Below are positions 15,199-24,323 of a DNA stretch of 33,859 nucleotides, piece after piece. The notes beneath the pieces are model-generated. The model worked only from the letters and a program-made list of their open reading frames with translations, was not told the origin of the DNA and made no database searches. This stretch comes from an uncultured Marvinbryantia sp. Its GTDB lineage: Bacteria > Bacillota > Clostridia > Lachnospirales > Lachnospiraceae. The stretch is taken from contig CAKRON010000016.1 in NCBI GenBank assembly GCA_934373455.1, forward strand, positions 1-33,859. Direction: 5' to 3'. Within the stretch, counting starts at the first letter, position 1; every line of letters starts with the position of its first letter. Made by a program: the position numbers and the translations under genes.

Positions 15199-16500
15199 AT
15201 GAAGAAAAAGATATCTACTCTAATTTTATGTCTGCTGACGTTAACGGTTGGGCTGACCGGATGCAGCAGAGCGCAGATAAATGAACAGATTGCGGAAAGC
15301 ATCGGAACACTGGGAATGTATGAGAATAATGAACCGGTGGAGACCCCGAAGATGAAAGCTGAGAAGCAGATACAGGAAGCCAGACAGGAAGAAGAAGATA
15401 ATGTCAGTGAACATTTGGAAAAAGCGCAGAGGCTGGCGGCGTCCTATGATTATAGCAATGCACTGGCTGAACTGGCAGAGATTAATCAAGACTATCAGGA
15501 TGATGAAAGAGTGATCAGTGCGAAAGTGGAGTATCAGAGATTGCAGAGTGCACTGACAACTTATGGCGGAGACTTTGCACATTTTTCAGTAAAAAGTCTG
15601 ATAGCGGATAAAGAAAGAGCGTTTGGGGATACAGACATGGCATATTACTATAACTACTGGTCCCTGACAATTGACGAATTTAAACAAATACTACAGTCGT
15701 TGTATGATCGGGATTATATATTGATGAGCGTATACGATATGGTTGTAGAAGTTCAGAATGAAGACGGAACAGTTAGTTTTGCATTAAACACCCCGACGGT
15801 TCCGGAGGGTAAGACACCGATTATTTTATCTTTTGCAGAAGCAAATTATTACAGTGATACAGATTATGGAGCATATTCTGATAAAATGGTTCTGGCAGAT
15901 GATGGAAGTGTACAGAACGAATACGTAGATGAGCAAGGCAACACACTGGTAGGAGCATATGATGTCGTACCGGTGGTGGATGAGTTTGTAGAAGAACATC
16001 CGGATTTTTCATTGCGTGGAGCGAAGGGTATTATATCATTGACCGGATATGAGGGCGTGTTTGGATACGACCTGCAGACGGAAGGCGATGAGATAAAGGC
16101 TATTGCAGACAAGTTAACAGAGGAAGGATGGCTGATTGCTTCAAATGGCTACAGCAATGCCATGTTGGAAAGTGAAATGGATACAAATGATCTGGATGAA
16201 GATCTGAATAACTGGAAAACACAGGTGGCTTCGCTGGTGGGAGATACGGATCTGATGTTTTATCCGTTCGGAGAGTCTGTATCAGCGGGAAGTTATAAGC
16301 AGAATCAGCTGTTTGAGGCGGGGTATCGTTTTTTCTTTAATTTGTGGGCTACCTCAGATTATCTGGAAGTGAACAGTGATTATGTAATTCAGTCGCGGCG
16401 TGTTCTGGATGGCTATGACCTGTATTACTATGGAGACAGTATGACGGATTTCTTTGATGTAAAAGCCATTCTGGATCCATCAAGACCGGCATTTGAATAG
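15199..16500 (+). CDS. Lipoprotein with a degenerate polysaccharide-deacetylase-like domain
   Basis: 433 residues with a signal peptide and lipobox LTGC, lipidated on Cys22, so it should be anchored on the outer face of the membrane. A Glu- and Gln-rich helical stretch (about 50-120) precedes a domain that resembles NodB-type deacetylases in layout: PIILSFAEANYYSDTDYGAYSDKM near 202 and DLMFYPFGES near 352. The metal-binding residues of active NodB enzymes are not evident: the usual Asp-Asp of strand 1 is replaced by AEA, and no HxxxH motif is seen. I therefore think it binds but does not deacetylate. GGAGAG precedes the ATG. It heads the operon with nrdD 12 nt downstream, an odd functional pairing. 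Confidence 0.68.
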   Translation: MKKKISTLILCLLTLTVGLTGCSRAQINEQIAESIGTLGMYENNEPVETPKMKAEKQIQEARQEEEDNVSEHLEKAQRLAASYDYSNALAELAEINQDYQDDERVISAKVEYQRLQSALTTYGGDFAHFSVKSLIADKERAFGDTDMAYYYNYWSLTIDEFKQILQSLYDRDYILMSVYDMVVEVQNEDGTVSFALNTPTVPEGKTPIILSFAEANYYSDTDYGAYSDKMVLADDGSVQNEYVDEQGNTLVGAYDVVPVVDEFVEEHPDFSLRGAKGIISLTGYEGVFGYDLQTEGDEIKAIADKLTEEGWLIASNGYSNAMLESEMDTNDLDEDLNNWKTQVASLVGDTDLMFYPFGESVSAGSYKQNQLFEAGYRFFFNLWATSDYLEVNSDYVIQSRRVLDGYDLYYYGDSMTDFFDVKAILDPSRPAFE

Positions 16501-16512
16501 GAGGAAAAGCAT

Positions 16513-18645
16513 ATGTATGTAATCAAAAAAGACGGGACACATGAAAAATTTGATGTACAGAAGATTATTCGTGCAGTAAACAAATCAGCAGCGAGAGCAT
16601 TATATACATTTACGGAGGAAGAAACAGAAGAACTCTGCCGTTATGCGACTGCAAGGGCAGAAGGCATGAAAAAAGAAGGTATTACCATTGCGGAGATGCA
16701 CAATATTGTAGAAAGTGCGTTGGAAAAGGTGAATACGGATGTGGCGAAAAGCTATCGGGATTATCGGAATTATAAAGTGGATTTTATTCATATGATGGAT
16801 GATGTGTATACAAAGAGTCAGTCAATCCGTTATATTGGGGATAAGAGCAATGCAAATACGGACAGTGCCCTGGTGGCAACGAAAAGAAGTCTGATATTTA
16901 ATGAATTGAATAAAAACTTATATCGGAAATTTTTTATGACAAGGGATGAGCGTCAGGCCTGCCGCGATGGGTATATTTATATTCACGATCAGTCAGCCAG
17001 ACTGGATACTATGAATTGCTGTCTGTTTGATGCAGGGGCAGTGCTGAAAGATGGATTTGAGATGGGAAATGTCTGGTATAATGAGCCAAAGAGCCTGGAT
17101 ACTGCTTTTGATGTGCTGGGAGATATTATATTAAGCACAGCAGCCCAGCAGTATGGTGGATTCACGGTACCAGAAGTGGATAAAATTCTGGCTCCTTATG
17201 CAGAAAAAAGTTATGTGAAACATAAAGAAGAATTCCTGAAATATACAGATCCGTCCTGGAGGGGCGTAGAAGAAAAAGCAGAAGAATATGCAATAAATAA
17301 GCTTCGCAGAGAATTCGACCAGGGATGGCAGGGAATCGAATACAAACTAAATACCGTAGGTTCATCCCGCGGCGATTATCCGTTTGTGACGGTTACGACA
17401 GGGCTTGGAACAGAACGATTTGAAAAAATGTGTAATATTTCACTTTTGGAAGTGCATAAAGGAGGACAGGGAAAGCCTGGTAATAAAAAGCCGGTATTGT
17501 TTCCAAAGATTGTCTTTCTGTTTGATAAAAATCTGCACGGCGAAGGGAAGATCTGTGAGGATGTATTCGAAGCGGGAATTGACTGTTCTTCCAAAACCAT
17601 GTATCCGGATTGGTTATCTTTGACCGGAGAAGGATATATCTGTGATATGTATAAGAAATATGGACGCGTAATCAGCCCAATGGGATGCCGTGCTTTCCTG
17701 AGTCCGTGGTATGAACGGGGCGGCATGGAACCGGCTGATGAAAATGATAAACCGGTATTTGTGGGAAGATTTAATATCGGAGCAGTCAGTCTTCACCTTC
17801 CGATGATACTGGCAAAAGCCAGACAGGACAGTGTGGATTTTTATGAAGTGCTAGATTATTATCTGGAAATGATTCGAAATATTCACATTCGCACATATGA
17901 ATATTTGGGAAATATGTATGCTTCGACAAATCCACTGGCATACTGTGAAGGAGGATTCTATGGCGGGCATCTTCAGCCGGGAGAACGGATCAAGAAGTTG
18001 CTAAAACCAATGACAGCATCCTTTGGTATAACCGCATTAAATGAACTGCAGGAATTATACAATGGAAAATCTATTGCCGAAGATGGACAATTTGCACTGG
18101 AAGTGTTACAGTATATCAACAAAAAGGTCAGTGATTTTAAGAAAGAAGATGGATGGCTGTATGCCATTTATGGTACTCCGGCAGAAAGCCTCTGTGGTCT
18201 TCAGGTAGAACAGTTTCGTAAATTATACGGAATCGTGGAAAATGTATCTGACCGTCCTTATGTAAGCAACAGTTTCCACTGTCATGTGACAGAAAATCTG
18301 ACACCGATCGAGAAACAGGATCTGGAAGGCAGATTCTGGGAATTGTGTAATGGCGGAAAGATTCAATATGTGCGTTATCCGATTGACTATAACCTGGAAG
18401 CAATTAAGAAACTGGTGCTTCGTGCCATGGATCTGGGGTATTACGAAGGTGTGAATCTTTCACTGGCTTATTGTGATGACTGTGGACATCAGGAACTGGA
18501 TATGGATGTGTGTCCAATATGCGGTTCTCAGAATCTGACGAAAATAGACCGCATGAATGGCTATCTGTCTTACAGCCGTGTTCACGGAGATACAAGATTA
18601 AATGCTGCTAAGATGGCTGAGATTGCAGAGAGAGTGAGTATGTAG
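16513..18645 (+). CDS. nrdD: Anaerobic (class III) ribonucleoside-triphosphate reductase
   Basis: Glycyl-radical enzyme that makes dNTPs without oxygen. 710 residues: an N-terminal ATP-cone (about 1-90, YVIKKDGTHEKFDVQKIIRAVNKS), the ten-stranded barrel with thiyl-site region MNCCLFDAG, a C-terminal Cys4 zinc site (Cys654, Cys657, Cys667, Cys670) and the radical motif RMNGYL with Gly683. The radical site differs slightly from the common RVCGYL or RTTGYL forms. The activating radical-SAM partner nrdG is not adjacent; the next gene encodes a K+ transporter. The activase must be encoded elsewhere, or this is a second NrdD served by another cluster. GGAGG overlaps the end of the lipoprotein gene. 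Confidence 0.95.
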   Translation: MYVIKKDGTHEKFDVQKIIRAVNKSAARALYTFTEEETEELCRYATARAEGMKKEGITIAEMHNIVESALEKVNTDVAKSYRDYRNYKVDFIHMMDDVYTKSQSIRYIGDKSNANTDSALVATKRSLIFNELNKNLYRKFFMTRDERQACRDGYIYIHDQSARLDTMNCCLFDAGAVLKDGFEMGNVWYNEPKSLDTAFDVLGDIILSTAAQQYGGFTVPEVDKILAPYAEKSYVKHKEEFLKYTDPSWRGVEEKAEEYAINKLRREFDQGWQGIEYKLNTVGSSRGDYPFVTVTTGLGTERFEKMCNISLLEVHKGGQGKPGNKKPVLFPKIVFLFDKNLHGEGKICEDVFEAGIDCSSKTMYPDWLSLTGEGYICDMYKKYGRVISPMGCRAFLSPWYERGGMEPADENDKPVFVGRFNIGAVSLHLPMILAKARQDSVDFYEVLDYYLEMIRNIHIRTYEYLGNMYASTNPLAYCEGGFYGGHLQPGERIKKLLKPMTASFGITALNELQELYNGKSIAEDGQFALEVLQYINKKVSDFKKEDGWLYAIYGTPAESLCGLQVEQFRKLYGIVENVSDRPYVSNSFHCHVTENLTPIEKQDLEGRFWELCNGGKIQYVRYPIDYNLEAIKKLVLRAMDLGYYEGVNLSLAYCDDCGHQELDMDVCPICGSQNLTKIDRMNGYLSYSRVHGDTRLNAAKMAEIAERVSM

Positions 18646-20013
18646 ATGAAGAAAAAACGTTGGACGCTGGTGCAGATTATGATACCGGGATTTGCTGCAT
18701 TGATTTTCTTTGGTGGATGTTTACTGACGCTGCCTGTTTCGAATGCGGATGGCACATGGCTGAATTTTGTGGATGCATTGTTTACTGCGTGTACCTGTGT
18801 CTGTGTGACTGGTCTGACTACGGTGGTACCGGCTACACAATTTTCCATATTCGGAAAAGCAATATTGTTGATCTTGATTCAGATTGGAGGTATTGGCATT
18901 CTTGTCAGTGCAACATATCTGATGATACTTCTGAAGAAACGGGTTTCCCTTGGTACAAGAGTGTTGATTCAGAATCGATTCAGTATGAAGACCATGAGTG
19001 GTCTTGTAAAGATGCTGATCTATGTTGTTCAAGGAACATTTCTGGTAGAGGGAATTGGAGCCTTGTGTATGGCAGTTCGATTTGTGCCGGAATACGGACT
19101 GCTCAAAGGAATCTGTTTCTCGGTATTTCATTCCGTGTCGGCATTCTGTAATGCGGGGGTGGATCTTCTGGGATCGACCAGTCTGCAAAAATATCAGTCC
19201 GATCCATGGATGCTGCTGGTAGTTTCTGCACTGGTTATCATTGGAGGGCTGGGCTATCTGGTTTGGAAAGATCTGACAGATGTATTGCAGAAAATACGAA
19301 AAAAAGAACTGGGACTGCGAAAAGCAATAGAAAAGCTGCAGCTCCATACGAAACTTACACTGATTATGACAGCGGGGCTGCTGTTGTTTGGAATGATATT
19401 TTTTGTAGCAGCGGAGTGGAACAATGGAAAAACAATGGGGAATATTTCTGTTGGAGATAAACTGCTGACCGGATTCTTTCAGTCAATGACAGTACGTACG
19501 GCTGGTTTTTATACAATCTCGCAAGCCTCTTTGCGGGAAAGCTCCAAGCTGGCAGCCTGTATGCTGATGTTTATTGGTGGATCTCCGGTGGGAACCGCAG
19601 GAGGTATAAAGACCGTAACGGTGGCAGTATTGGCGCTGACCTGCTGGTCTATTATGAAAGGACGTACAGAGACAAGCTGCTTTAAGAGAAGAATTGCAGA
19701 TGAGACGGTACGTACTGCGATGCTGGTCATGTCAGTCAGTCTTGGACTTACGTTGGTTGGAACGATGATATTATCATTGTTAGAACCGGGTATTCCGCTG
19801 GTATCCGCATTGTATGAGGTGACCTCTGCGGTAGCTACAGTGGGGCTGACGGCAGATGTTACGCCGTTTCTCGGTGCTCCGGCCAAATTGCTGGTTATTT
19901 TACTGATGTATATGGGCAGAATCGGACCGATCACGATTCCGCTTGTGATTGCATCAAAGCTAGGAAAAAAGGGACAGCCATTATACCCGGAGGAACATGT
20001 GGTAGTAGGCTAG
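18646..20013 (+). CDS. TrkH/KtrB-type potassium uptake transmembrane subunit
   Basis: 455-residue integral membrane protein of the SKT superfamily, with four repeated M1-pore-M2 units. The four selectivity-filter segments are visible as VTGL (about residue 54), CNAGV, RTAGF and TVGLT. Its size is closer to KtrB than to E. coli TrkH. The start codon follows the nrdD stop directly, so translation is coupled. The RCK subunit is encoded 18 nt downstream and makes up the gating ring. The pair gives Na+- or H+-coupled K+ uptake; ion coupling cannot be read from sequence. Confidence 0.93.
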   Translation: MKKKRWTLVQIMIPGFAALIFFGGCLLTLPVSNADGTWLNFVDALFTACTCVCVTGLTTVVPATQFSIFGKAILLILIQIGGIGILVSATYLMILLKKRVSLGTRVLIQNRFSMKTMSGLVKMLIYVVQGTFLVEGIGALCMAVRFVPEYGLLKGICFSVFHSVSAFCNAGVDLLGSTSLQKYQSDPWMLLVVSALVIIGGLGYLVWKDLTDVLQKIRKKELGLRKAIEKLQLHTKLTLIMTAGLLLFGMIFFVAAEWNNGKTMGNISVGDKLLTGFFQSMTVRTAGFYTISQASLRESSKLAACMLMFIGGSPVGTAGGIKTVTVAVLALTCWSIMKGRTETSCFKRRIADETVRTAMLVMSVSLGLTLVGTMILSLLEPGIPLVSALYEVTSAVATVGLTADVTPFLGAPAKLLVILLMYMGRIGPITIPLVIASKLGKKGQPLYPEEHVVVG

Positions 20014-20031
20014 AAAAGGACAGGATAAGAG

Positions 20032-20682
20032 ATGAAAAAACAATATGTAGTATTTGGAGCAGACCGTTTTGGAGCCAGCGTGGCAGTGACGCTGGAGAAA
20101 AACGGATGTCAGGTCTTAGTGATTGATAATAATCCGGAAAGAGTCAAGGATATTGCGGATCTGGTAAGCTGTGCCATGGTGGCAGATGTGACAGATCCTG
20201 ATGAAGTGGCAGAACTGGGACTGAAAAATATGGATGGTGCTGTGGTAGCAATTGCCAATCATATGGAAGCCAGTATTGTTGCCACACTAACATGCAGAGA
20301 TTATGGGATCAAGGAGATTATCGCAAGAGGAAAGAATGAAGTACATGGCAGAATCCTTGGAAAGATCGGTGTCAGCAGAGTTGTTTATCCGGAGAAAGAA
20401 ATGGGAGTCCGTATCGGTCATTTCCTCACGGTACATGACTTTACTGATTGGATTAATTTATCATCGGACTATAGTCTGGTAGAATTCAAGATTCCTCAGG
20501 ACTGGTATGGAAAGACGCTTGGGGAATTGAATCTGAGAAGCCGTTATGGATTTAATGTAGTAGGAATCCGCAGAGGAAATCAGATGGATATGGAATTTAA
20601 GCCGGATCTTGTGGCAAACAGGAGTATGACTTTGTATGTGATCGGAAAGAATACGGATTTGGAAAAATTTTCGGGAAAGTAA
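20032..20682 (+). CDS. TrkA/KtrA-type RCK regulatory subunit
   Basis: Cytoplasmic gating subunit of the K+ transporter encoded just upstream. 216 residues: an RCK N-terminal Rossmann domain (about 3-125) with nucleotide-binding GADRFGASVA and the acidic residue in VIDNN, then a TrkA-C domain (about 135-216). Single RCK length matches KtrA, not the duplicated E. coli TrkA. It is expected to bind ATP/ADP or NAD(H) and possibly c-di-AMP through the C-domain, as known for KtrA-like proteins. Confidence 0.93.
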   Translation: MKKQYVVFGADRFGASVAVTLEKNGCQVLVIDNNPERVKDIADLVSCAMVADVTDPDEVAELGLKNMDGAVVAIANHMEASIVATLTCRDYGIKEIIARGKNEVHGRILGKIGVSRVVYPEKEMGVRIGHFLTVHDFTDWINLSSDYSLVEFKIPQDWYGKTLGELNLRSRYGFNVVGIRRGNQMDMEFKPDLVANRSMTLYVIGKNTDLEKFSGK

Positions 20683-20691
20683 GGCGATAGT

Positions 20692-21573
20692 ATGCTGGGA
20701 GAATGTCATGCACATCTGTTTATGAATGGAACAGATTACCGACAGGCGGTGGCAGATCATAAAGTATCTGTTCACAGACAGAAAGTACAGGAAGAACTGA
20801 AAGCTTATCAAAAAAACGGAATTGATTTTGTCAGAGATGGCGGTGACAAATATGGGGTATCACAACTGGGAAGAGAGCTGGCACCGGAATATGGGATTGA
20901 TTACCGCACCCCCATTTTTGCGATTCATAAAAAGGGACATTATGGAGGCATTGTGGGAAAGGCAGCAGCAACGTGCCGGGAATATGCAGATCTGGTTCAT
21001 GAAGTGCAGCAGAAAAACGGTGATTTTATCAAAATCATGATTTCCGGTATTATGGAGTACGAAGAATTCGGAGCTTTAAGCGAGCCTGGACTGGATGCAG
21101 ACTGGATAAAAGAAATGATCCACATTGCTCACGAAGAAGGATTTGCCGTTATGGTTCATGGAAATGGACGGGATGCGGTAATGACTGCGGTAGAAGCCGG
21201 AGCAGACAGCATTGAGCATGGGAATTATATTGATACAGACTGTCTGGATGCTATGTCGGAAAGAAATTGTGTCTGGGTGCCAACCATCGTGACGACAAAA
21301 AACCTTTTGGGATGCGGCAGATATCCGGAAAAGGTGTTAGAGCAAATTTATGAAAAAGAACAGGAAAATCTGGTGTATGGATATCAAAAGGGTGTGCAAA
21401 TGGCAGCAGGCAGTGATGCAGGAGCTTATCTTGTGCCGCATGGAAAAGGCGTACTGCAGGAAATAGAAATCTTTATTGAAACGTTAACGAACCTGGGATA
21501 TAATGAGACCGACGTAAGAGAACGAATCCGACAGGGAGAATGTCAGATTCGGAACTGTTTCAGCAGAAAATAA
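20692..21573 (+). CDS. Metal-dependent amidohydrolase-family protein
   Basis: 293-residue TIM-barrel hydrolase. Metal-ligand candidates follow the amidohydrolase pattern: His6 and His8 (ECHAHL), a Lys in FIKIMISG that may be carboxylated, His in VMVHGNG, His in SIEHGNY and Asp in AAGSDAGA. The protein starts almost at the HxH motif, so the N-terminal and C-terminal beta-sandwich parts found in imidazolonepropionase- or prolidase-like relatives are missing. This is the compact form. The RBS is weak and the gap to the K+ subunit gene is 9 nt, so it is in the operon. Substrate unknown; a cyclic amide, dipeptide or lactone is possible. Confidence 0.8.
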   Translation: MLGECHAHLFMNGTDYRQAVADHKVSVHRQKVQEELKAYQKNGIDFVRDGGDKYGVSQLGRELAPEYGIDYRTPIFAIHKKGHYGGIVGKAAATCREYADLVHEVQQKNGDFIKIMISGIMEYEEFGALSEPGLDADWIKEMIHIAHEEGFAVMVHGNGRDAVMTAVEAGADSIEHGNYIDTDCLDAMSERNCVWVPTIVTTKNLLGCGRYPEKVLEQIYEKEQENLVYGYQKGVQMAAGSDAGAYLVPHGKGVLQEIEIFIETLTNLGYNETDVRERIRQGECQIRNCFSRK

Positions 21574-21594
21574 ATGAAAGTGAGGAGTAACACG

Positions 21595-22590
21595 ATGAAA
21601 ATTTTATTTTTTGGAACCAAAAGCTACGATAAGCAGTTTTTTAATGAAACGTGGAAAGAAAAAGCATATGAACAGATCGAAATTGATTATGTAGATGTAC
21701 TTTTGACACCGGATACAGCCAGATTGGCTCATGGTTACGAAGCAGTGTGTGCATTTGTAAATATGGATCTGAGTACACCGACGATAGAGACACTGGCACA
21801 GGGTGGAGTGAAATTGATTCTGATGCGCTGCGCCGGATATAATAATGTAGATTTGAAGAAGGCACAGGAAAAAGGCATCACAGTCATGCGTGTACCGGGA
21901 TATTCACCGGAAGCAGTAGCAGAACATGCGATGGCACTGGCACTGACAGCAAACCGTCATACCCATAAATCTTATGTAAGAGTCCGTGAAAATGACTTCA
22001 GCCTTGGAGGACTGATGGGTGTTGTACTGCATGGAAAGACAGCCGGTATTGTAGGAACCGGTAAAATCGGTGCGGCAATGGCACGTATCTGCCGTGGATT
22101 TGGCATGAAAGTACTGGCTTATGATGTATATCAGAATCCGGATCTTGATTTTGTGGAATATGTGGATCTGGATACCTTACTGTCCCAGTCAGATCTGATT
22201 TCTCTGCATTGTCCACTGATGGAAGCCACACATCATATGATCAACATCGATACGATAAATAAGATGAAAGATGGTGTTATTCTGGTGAATACTTCCAGAG
22301 GCGGTCTGATCAAAACAGATGATCTGATCCAGGGAATCCGTGAGGGCAAATTCTTTGCAGTAGGACTGGATGTATATGAAGAAGAAAATGCCAATGTATA
22401 TGAAGACCGTTCAGATCAGATTTTGCAGCATTCTACAGTAGCCAGACTCCTGAATTTCCCAAATGTAATGGTGACATCCCATCAGGGATTTTTCGCAAAA
22501 GAAGCCTTGCAGGCAATTAGTAAAACCACAATGGATAATGCATTGGCATTTATGGAAGGCAGAAAGAATGGAAACGAAGTAACTGCTTAA
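21595..22590 (+). CDS. D-2-hydroxyacid dehydrogenase (D-lactate dehydrogenase-like)
   Basis: NAD-dependent dehydrogenase of the D-LDH group, 331 residues. The NAD-binding domain has GIVGTGKIGAAMARI. Active-site residues are Arg in NTSRGGLI, Glu in YEEENAN and His in TSHQGFF, the pattern of D-lactate dehydrogenases. I start at ATG 21595, where GTGAGGAG lies at a good distance; an upstream in-frame ATG at 21574 has no RBS. Likely role: reduction of pyruvate to D-lactate with NADH reoxidation, though 2-ketoisocaproate-type or 2-hydroxyglutarate-type substrates are possible. It is the last gene before a strong terminator. Confidence 0.9.
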   Translation: MKILFFGTKSYDKQFFNETWKEKAYEQIEIDYVDVLLTPDTARLAHGYEAVCAFVNMDLSTPTIETLAQGGVKLILMRCAGYNNVDLKKAQEKGITVMRVPGYSPEAVAEHAMALALTANRHTHKSYVRVRENDFSLGGLMGVVLHGKTAGIVGTGKIGAAMARICRGFGMKVLAYDVYQNPDLDFVEYVDLDTLLSQSDLISLHCPLMEATHHMINIDTINKMKDGVILVNTSRGGLIKTDDLIQGIREGKFFAVGLDVYEEENANVYEDRSDQILQHSTVARLLNFPNVMVTSHQGFFAKEALQAISKTTMDNALAFMEGRKNGNEVTA

Positions 22591-22632
22591 AGGTCATGTT
22601 TCTGACGAAAATGCAGTAGGTGAAATCCCATG

Positions 22633-22665
22633 AAGGGTGGAGTCATGATGACTCTGCCCTTTTTT
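22633..22665 (+). terminator. Strong Rho-independent terminator after the dehydrogenase gene
   Basis: AAGGGTGGAGTCAT (22633-22646) pairs with 22648-22661 with two G-U pairs; the innermost pairs must open to form the loop. T run at 22660-22665. It closes the operon that begins at 15146. Confidence 0.88.
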
Positions 22666-22737
22666 GAAGTGGTGAAAAAGGCAACAAATAAGCTTCAGTC
22701 TCATACATTAACACTAAGAGAAAGTGGGAGGTGTAAA

Positions 22738-23505
22738 ATGCCGTCTTTTTTGGAGTGTCGGGATGTAGGATATACGTATCATAGCCTAAATGGAGAGACG
22801 AAAGCGCTGGAGCATATCAATTTTACCGTAGCAGAAGGCGAATTTGTAGCAGTGGCAGGTCCAAGTGGCTGTGGAAAGACCACGATACTTTCCCTGCTCT
22901 GCGGACTGCACAGGCAGAGTGAAGGGGAAATTCTATTTCGGGAAAAGCCTCTGATGGATCATACAGAGTTTCATATTGGATATATGCCTCAGCAGGATCA
23001 GCTGTTTGAATGGAGAAATATCTATGGTAATATTACGCTGGGACTGGAAATACAGAAAAAAATGACAGAGGAAAATCTGGCTTATGTCAGAATGTTGATG
23101 GAAGAATATGGATTATGGGAATTTCGTCATGCCAGACCGAGCCAGTTGTCCGGAGGAATGCGGCAAAGGGCGGCGCTGATTCGGACACTGGTCTTGAGAC
23201 CGGAGCTGCTGTTGCTGGATGAACCGTTTTCTGCATTGGACTATCAGACCAGATTGTCTGTGGCAGATGATATCTATCAGATTATAAAAAAAGAACATAA
23301 AACAGCCATTCTGGTAACGCATGATCTGTCAGAGGCAGTCAGTATGGCAGATCGGGTTCTGGTTCTGTCTAAACGTCCGGCAACGGTATTAAAAGAAGTA
23401 AAAACGACATTTGAGACAGAGCAGAGAACTCCGATGAAAGTAAGAAATATGGCTGGCTTCAAAGAATATTTTAATGAAATCTGGGAGGTGCTGCAATGTC
23501 AGTAG
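22738..23505 (+). CDS. ABC transporter ATP-binding protein (nitrate/sulfonate/thiamine-precursor type)
   Basis: 255-residue cytoplasmic ATPase. Walker A is GPSGCGKTT, the Q-loop is MPQQDQ, the signature is LSGGMRQRAAL, Walker B is LLLLDEPFSALD and the switch His is in LVTHDLSEA. The sequence is of the SsuB/TauB/ThiZ group. I start at ATG 22738 (GGGAGG 6 nt upstream); the frame is open 36 codons further left, but that start lies inside the terminator. The partner permease overlaps its 3' end by 10 nt. I see no clear promoter in 22666-22737. Confidence 0.92.
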   Translation: MPSFLECRDVGYTYHSLNGETKALEHINFTVAEGEFVAVAGPSGCGKTTILSLLCGLHRQSEGEILFREKPLMDHTEFHIGYMPQQDQLFEWRNIYGNITLGLEIQKKMTEENLAYVRMLMEEYGLWEFRHARPSQLSGGMRQRAALIRTLVLRPELLLLDEPFSALDYQTRLSVADDIYQIIKKEHKTAILVTHDLSEAVSMADRVLVLSKRPATVLKEVKTTFETEQRTPMKVRNMAGFKEYFNEIWEVLQCQ

Positions 23506-24323
23506 GACGAAAAGCAGATATTGTGCCAGCGCCCGGTCAGATATCGGCGGCACAGACCGCATATTTGAAGAAACAGAAACAGCATAAGAGATTTGTGAAA
23601 GCAATGAGAATTCTGATCCTGCTGGCTTTTTTCTTTTTCTGGGAATGGTCTGTAAGGCAGGGGTGGATCGATGGATTTATTTTCAGCAGCCCGGTAAAAA
23701 TCTGGAAAACCATGATCAGTATGGCAAAGGATGGAAGTTTGTGGCTGCACACGGGGGCAACTCTTTATGAAACGTTCATAAGCTTTTTCCTGACGGTAGT
23801 TCTTGGAATTTTTCTTGCAGTGTTTTTATGGTGCAGTGACAGTGCGGCAGAAGTGTCAGAACCATTTCTGGTTGTATTAAACAGTCTGCCCAAATCAGCA
23901 TTAGCGCCTCTTTTGATTGTGTGGCTGGGAGCTAATCAGAAGACGATCATAGTAGCAGGTATCTCAGTGGCGATATTTGGAACAATACTGAACCTATATG
24001 CAGGATTTCGGGAAAGCAGCAGAGAAAAAATGAGATTGATATATACTCTGGGAGGAAAAAAATACCATGTCCTGACAAAAGTGGTTCTTCCGGGCAATAT
24101 CCCTTCTATTATCAGTATTATGAAAGTGGATATTGGATTATGTCTGGTAGGTGTTATCATCGGAGAATTTATGGGAGCCAGATGCGGTCTTGGATATTTG
24201 ATTATTTATGGCAGTCAGGTGTTTAAGCTGACGTGGGTACTGATGTCCATACTGATATTGTGTATCATAGCCATGGTACTGTATGGAATTTTGAATATAA
24301 TTGACAAATGGGTGCGAAAATAA
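23496..24323 (+). CDS. ABC transporter permease (SsuC/TauC/ThiX type)
   Basis: 275-residue membrane protein with about six transmembrane segments (the first near residues 33-48) and the binding-protein-dependent transport signature around LGGKKYHVLTKVVLPGNIPSII, where the EAA loop contacts the ATPase. It overlaps the ATPase gene by 10 nt. No substrate-binding lipoprotein follows, unlike most loci of this type, so the binding protein must be encoded elsewhere. Substrates of the group include alkanesulfonates, nitrate, bicarbonate and pyrimidine precursors of thiamine. The nearby thi operon makes the last attractive but unproven. The stop codon lies in the loop of a hairpin at 24305-24334. Confidence 0.9.
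   Translation: MSVGRKADIVPAPGQISAAQTAYLKKQKQHKRFVKAMRILILLAFFFFWEWSVRQGWIDGFIFSSPVKIWKTMISMAKDGSLWLHTGATLYETFISFFLTVVLGIFLAVFLWCSDSAAEVSEPFLVVLNSLPKSALAPLLIVWLGANQKTIIVAGISVAIFGTILNLYAGFRESSREKMRLIYTLGGKKYHVLTKVVLPGNIPSIISIMKVDIGLCLVGVIIGEFMGARCGLGYLIIYGSQVFKLTWVLMSILILCIIAMVLYGILNIIDKWVRK

Noticed and set aside
18660..19151. 163-codon plus-strand ORF in another frame of the K+ transporter gene
   Set aside because: Fully inside a confidently identified gene, with Trp- and Cys-rich composition and no initiation signal.
18721..19347. 208-codon minus-strand ORF inside the K+ transporter gene
   Set aside because: Cys-, Gln- and Ser-rich composition typical of an antisense frame of a membrane protein; no RBS or promoter.
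22630..22737. 36-codon N-terminal extension of the ABC ATPase
   Set aside because: Its start lies inside a strong terminator stem and has no RBS; ATG 22738 has a good GGGAGG and matches family length.
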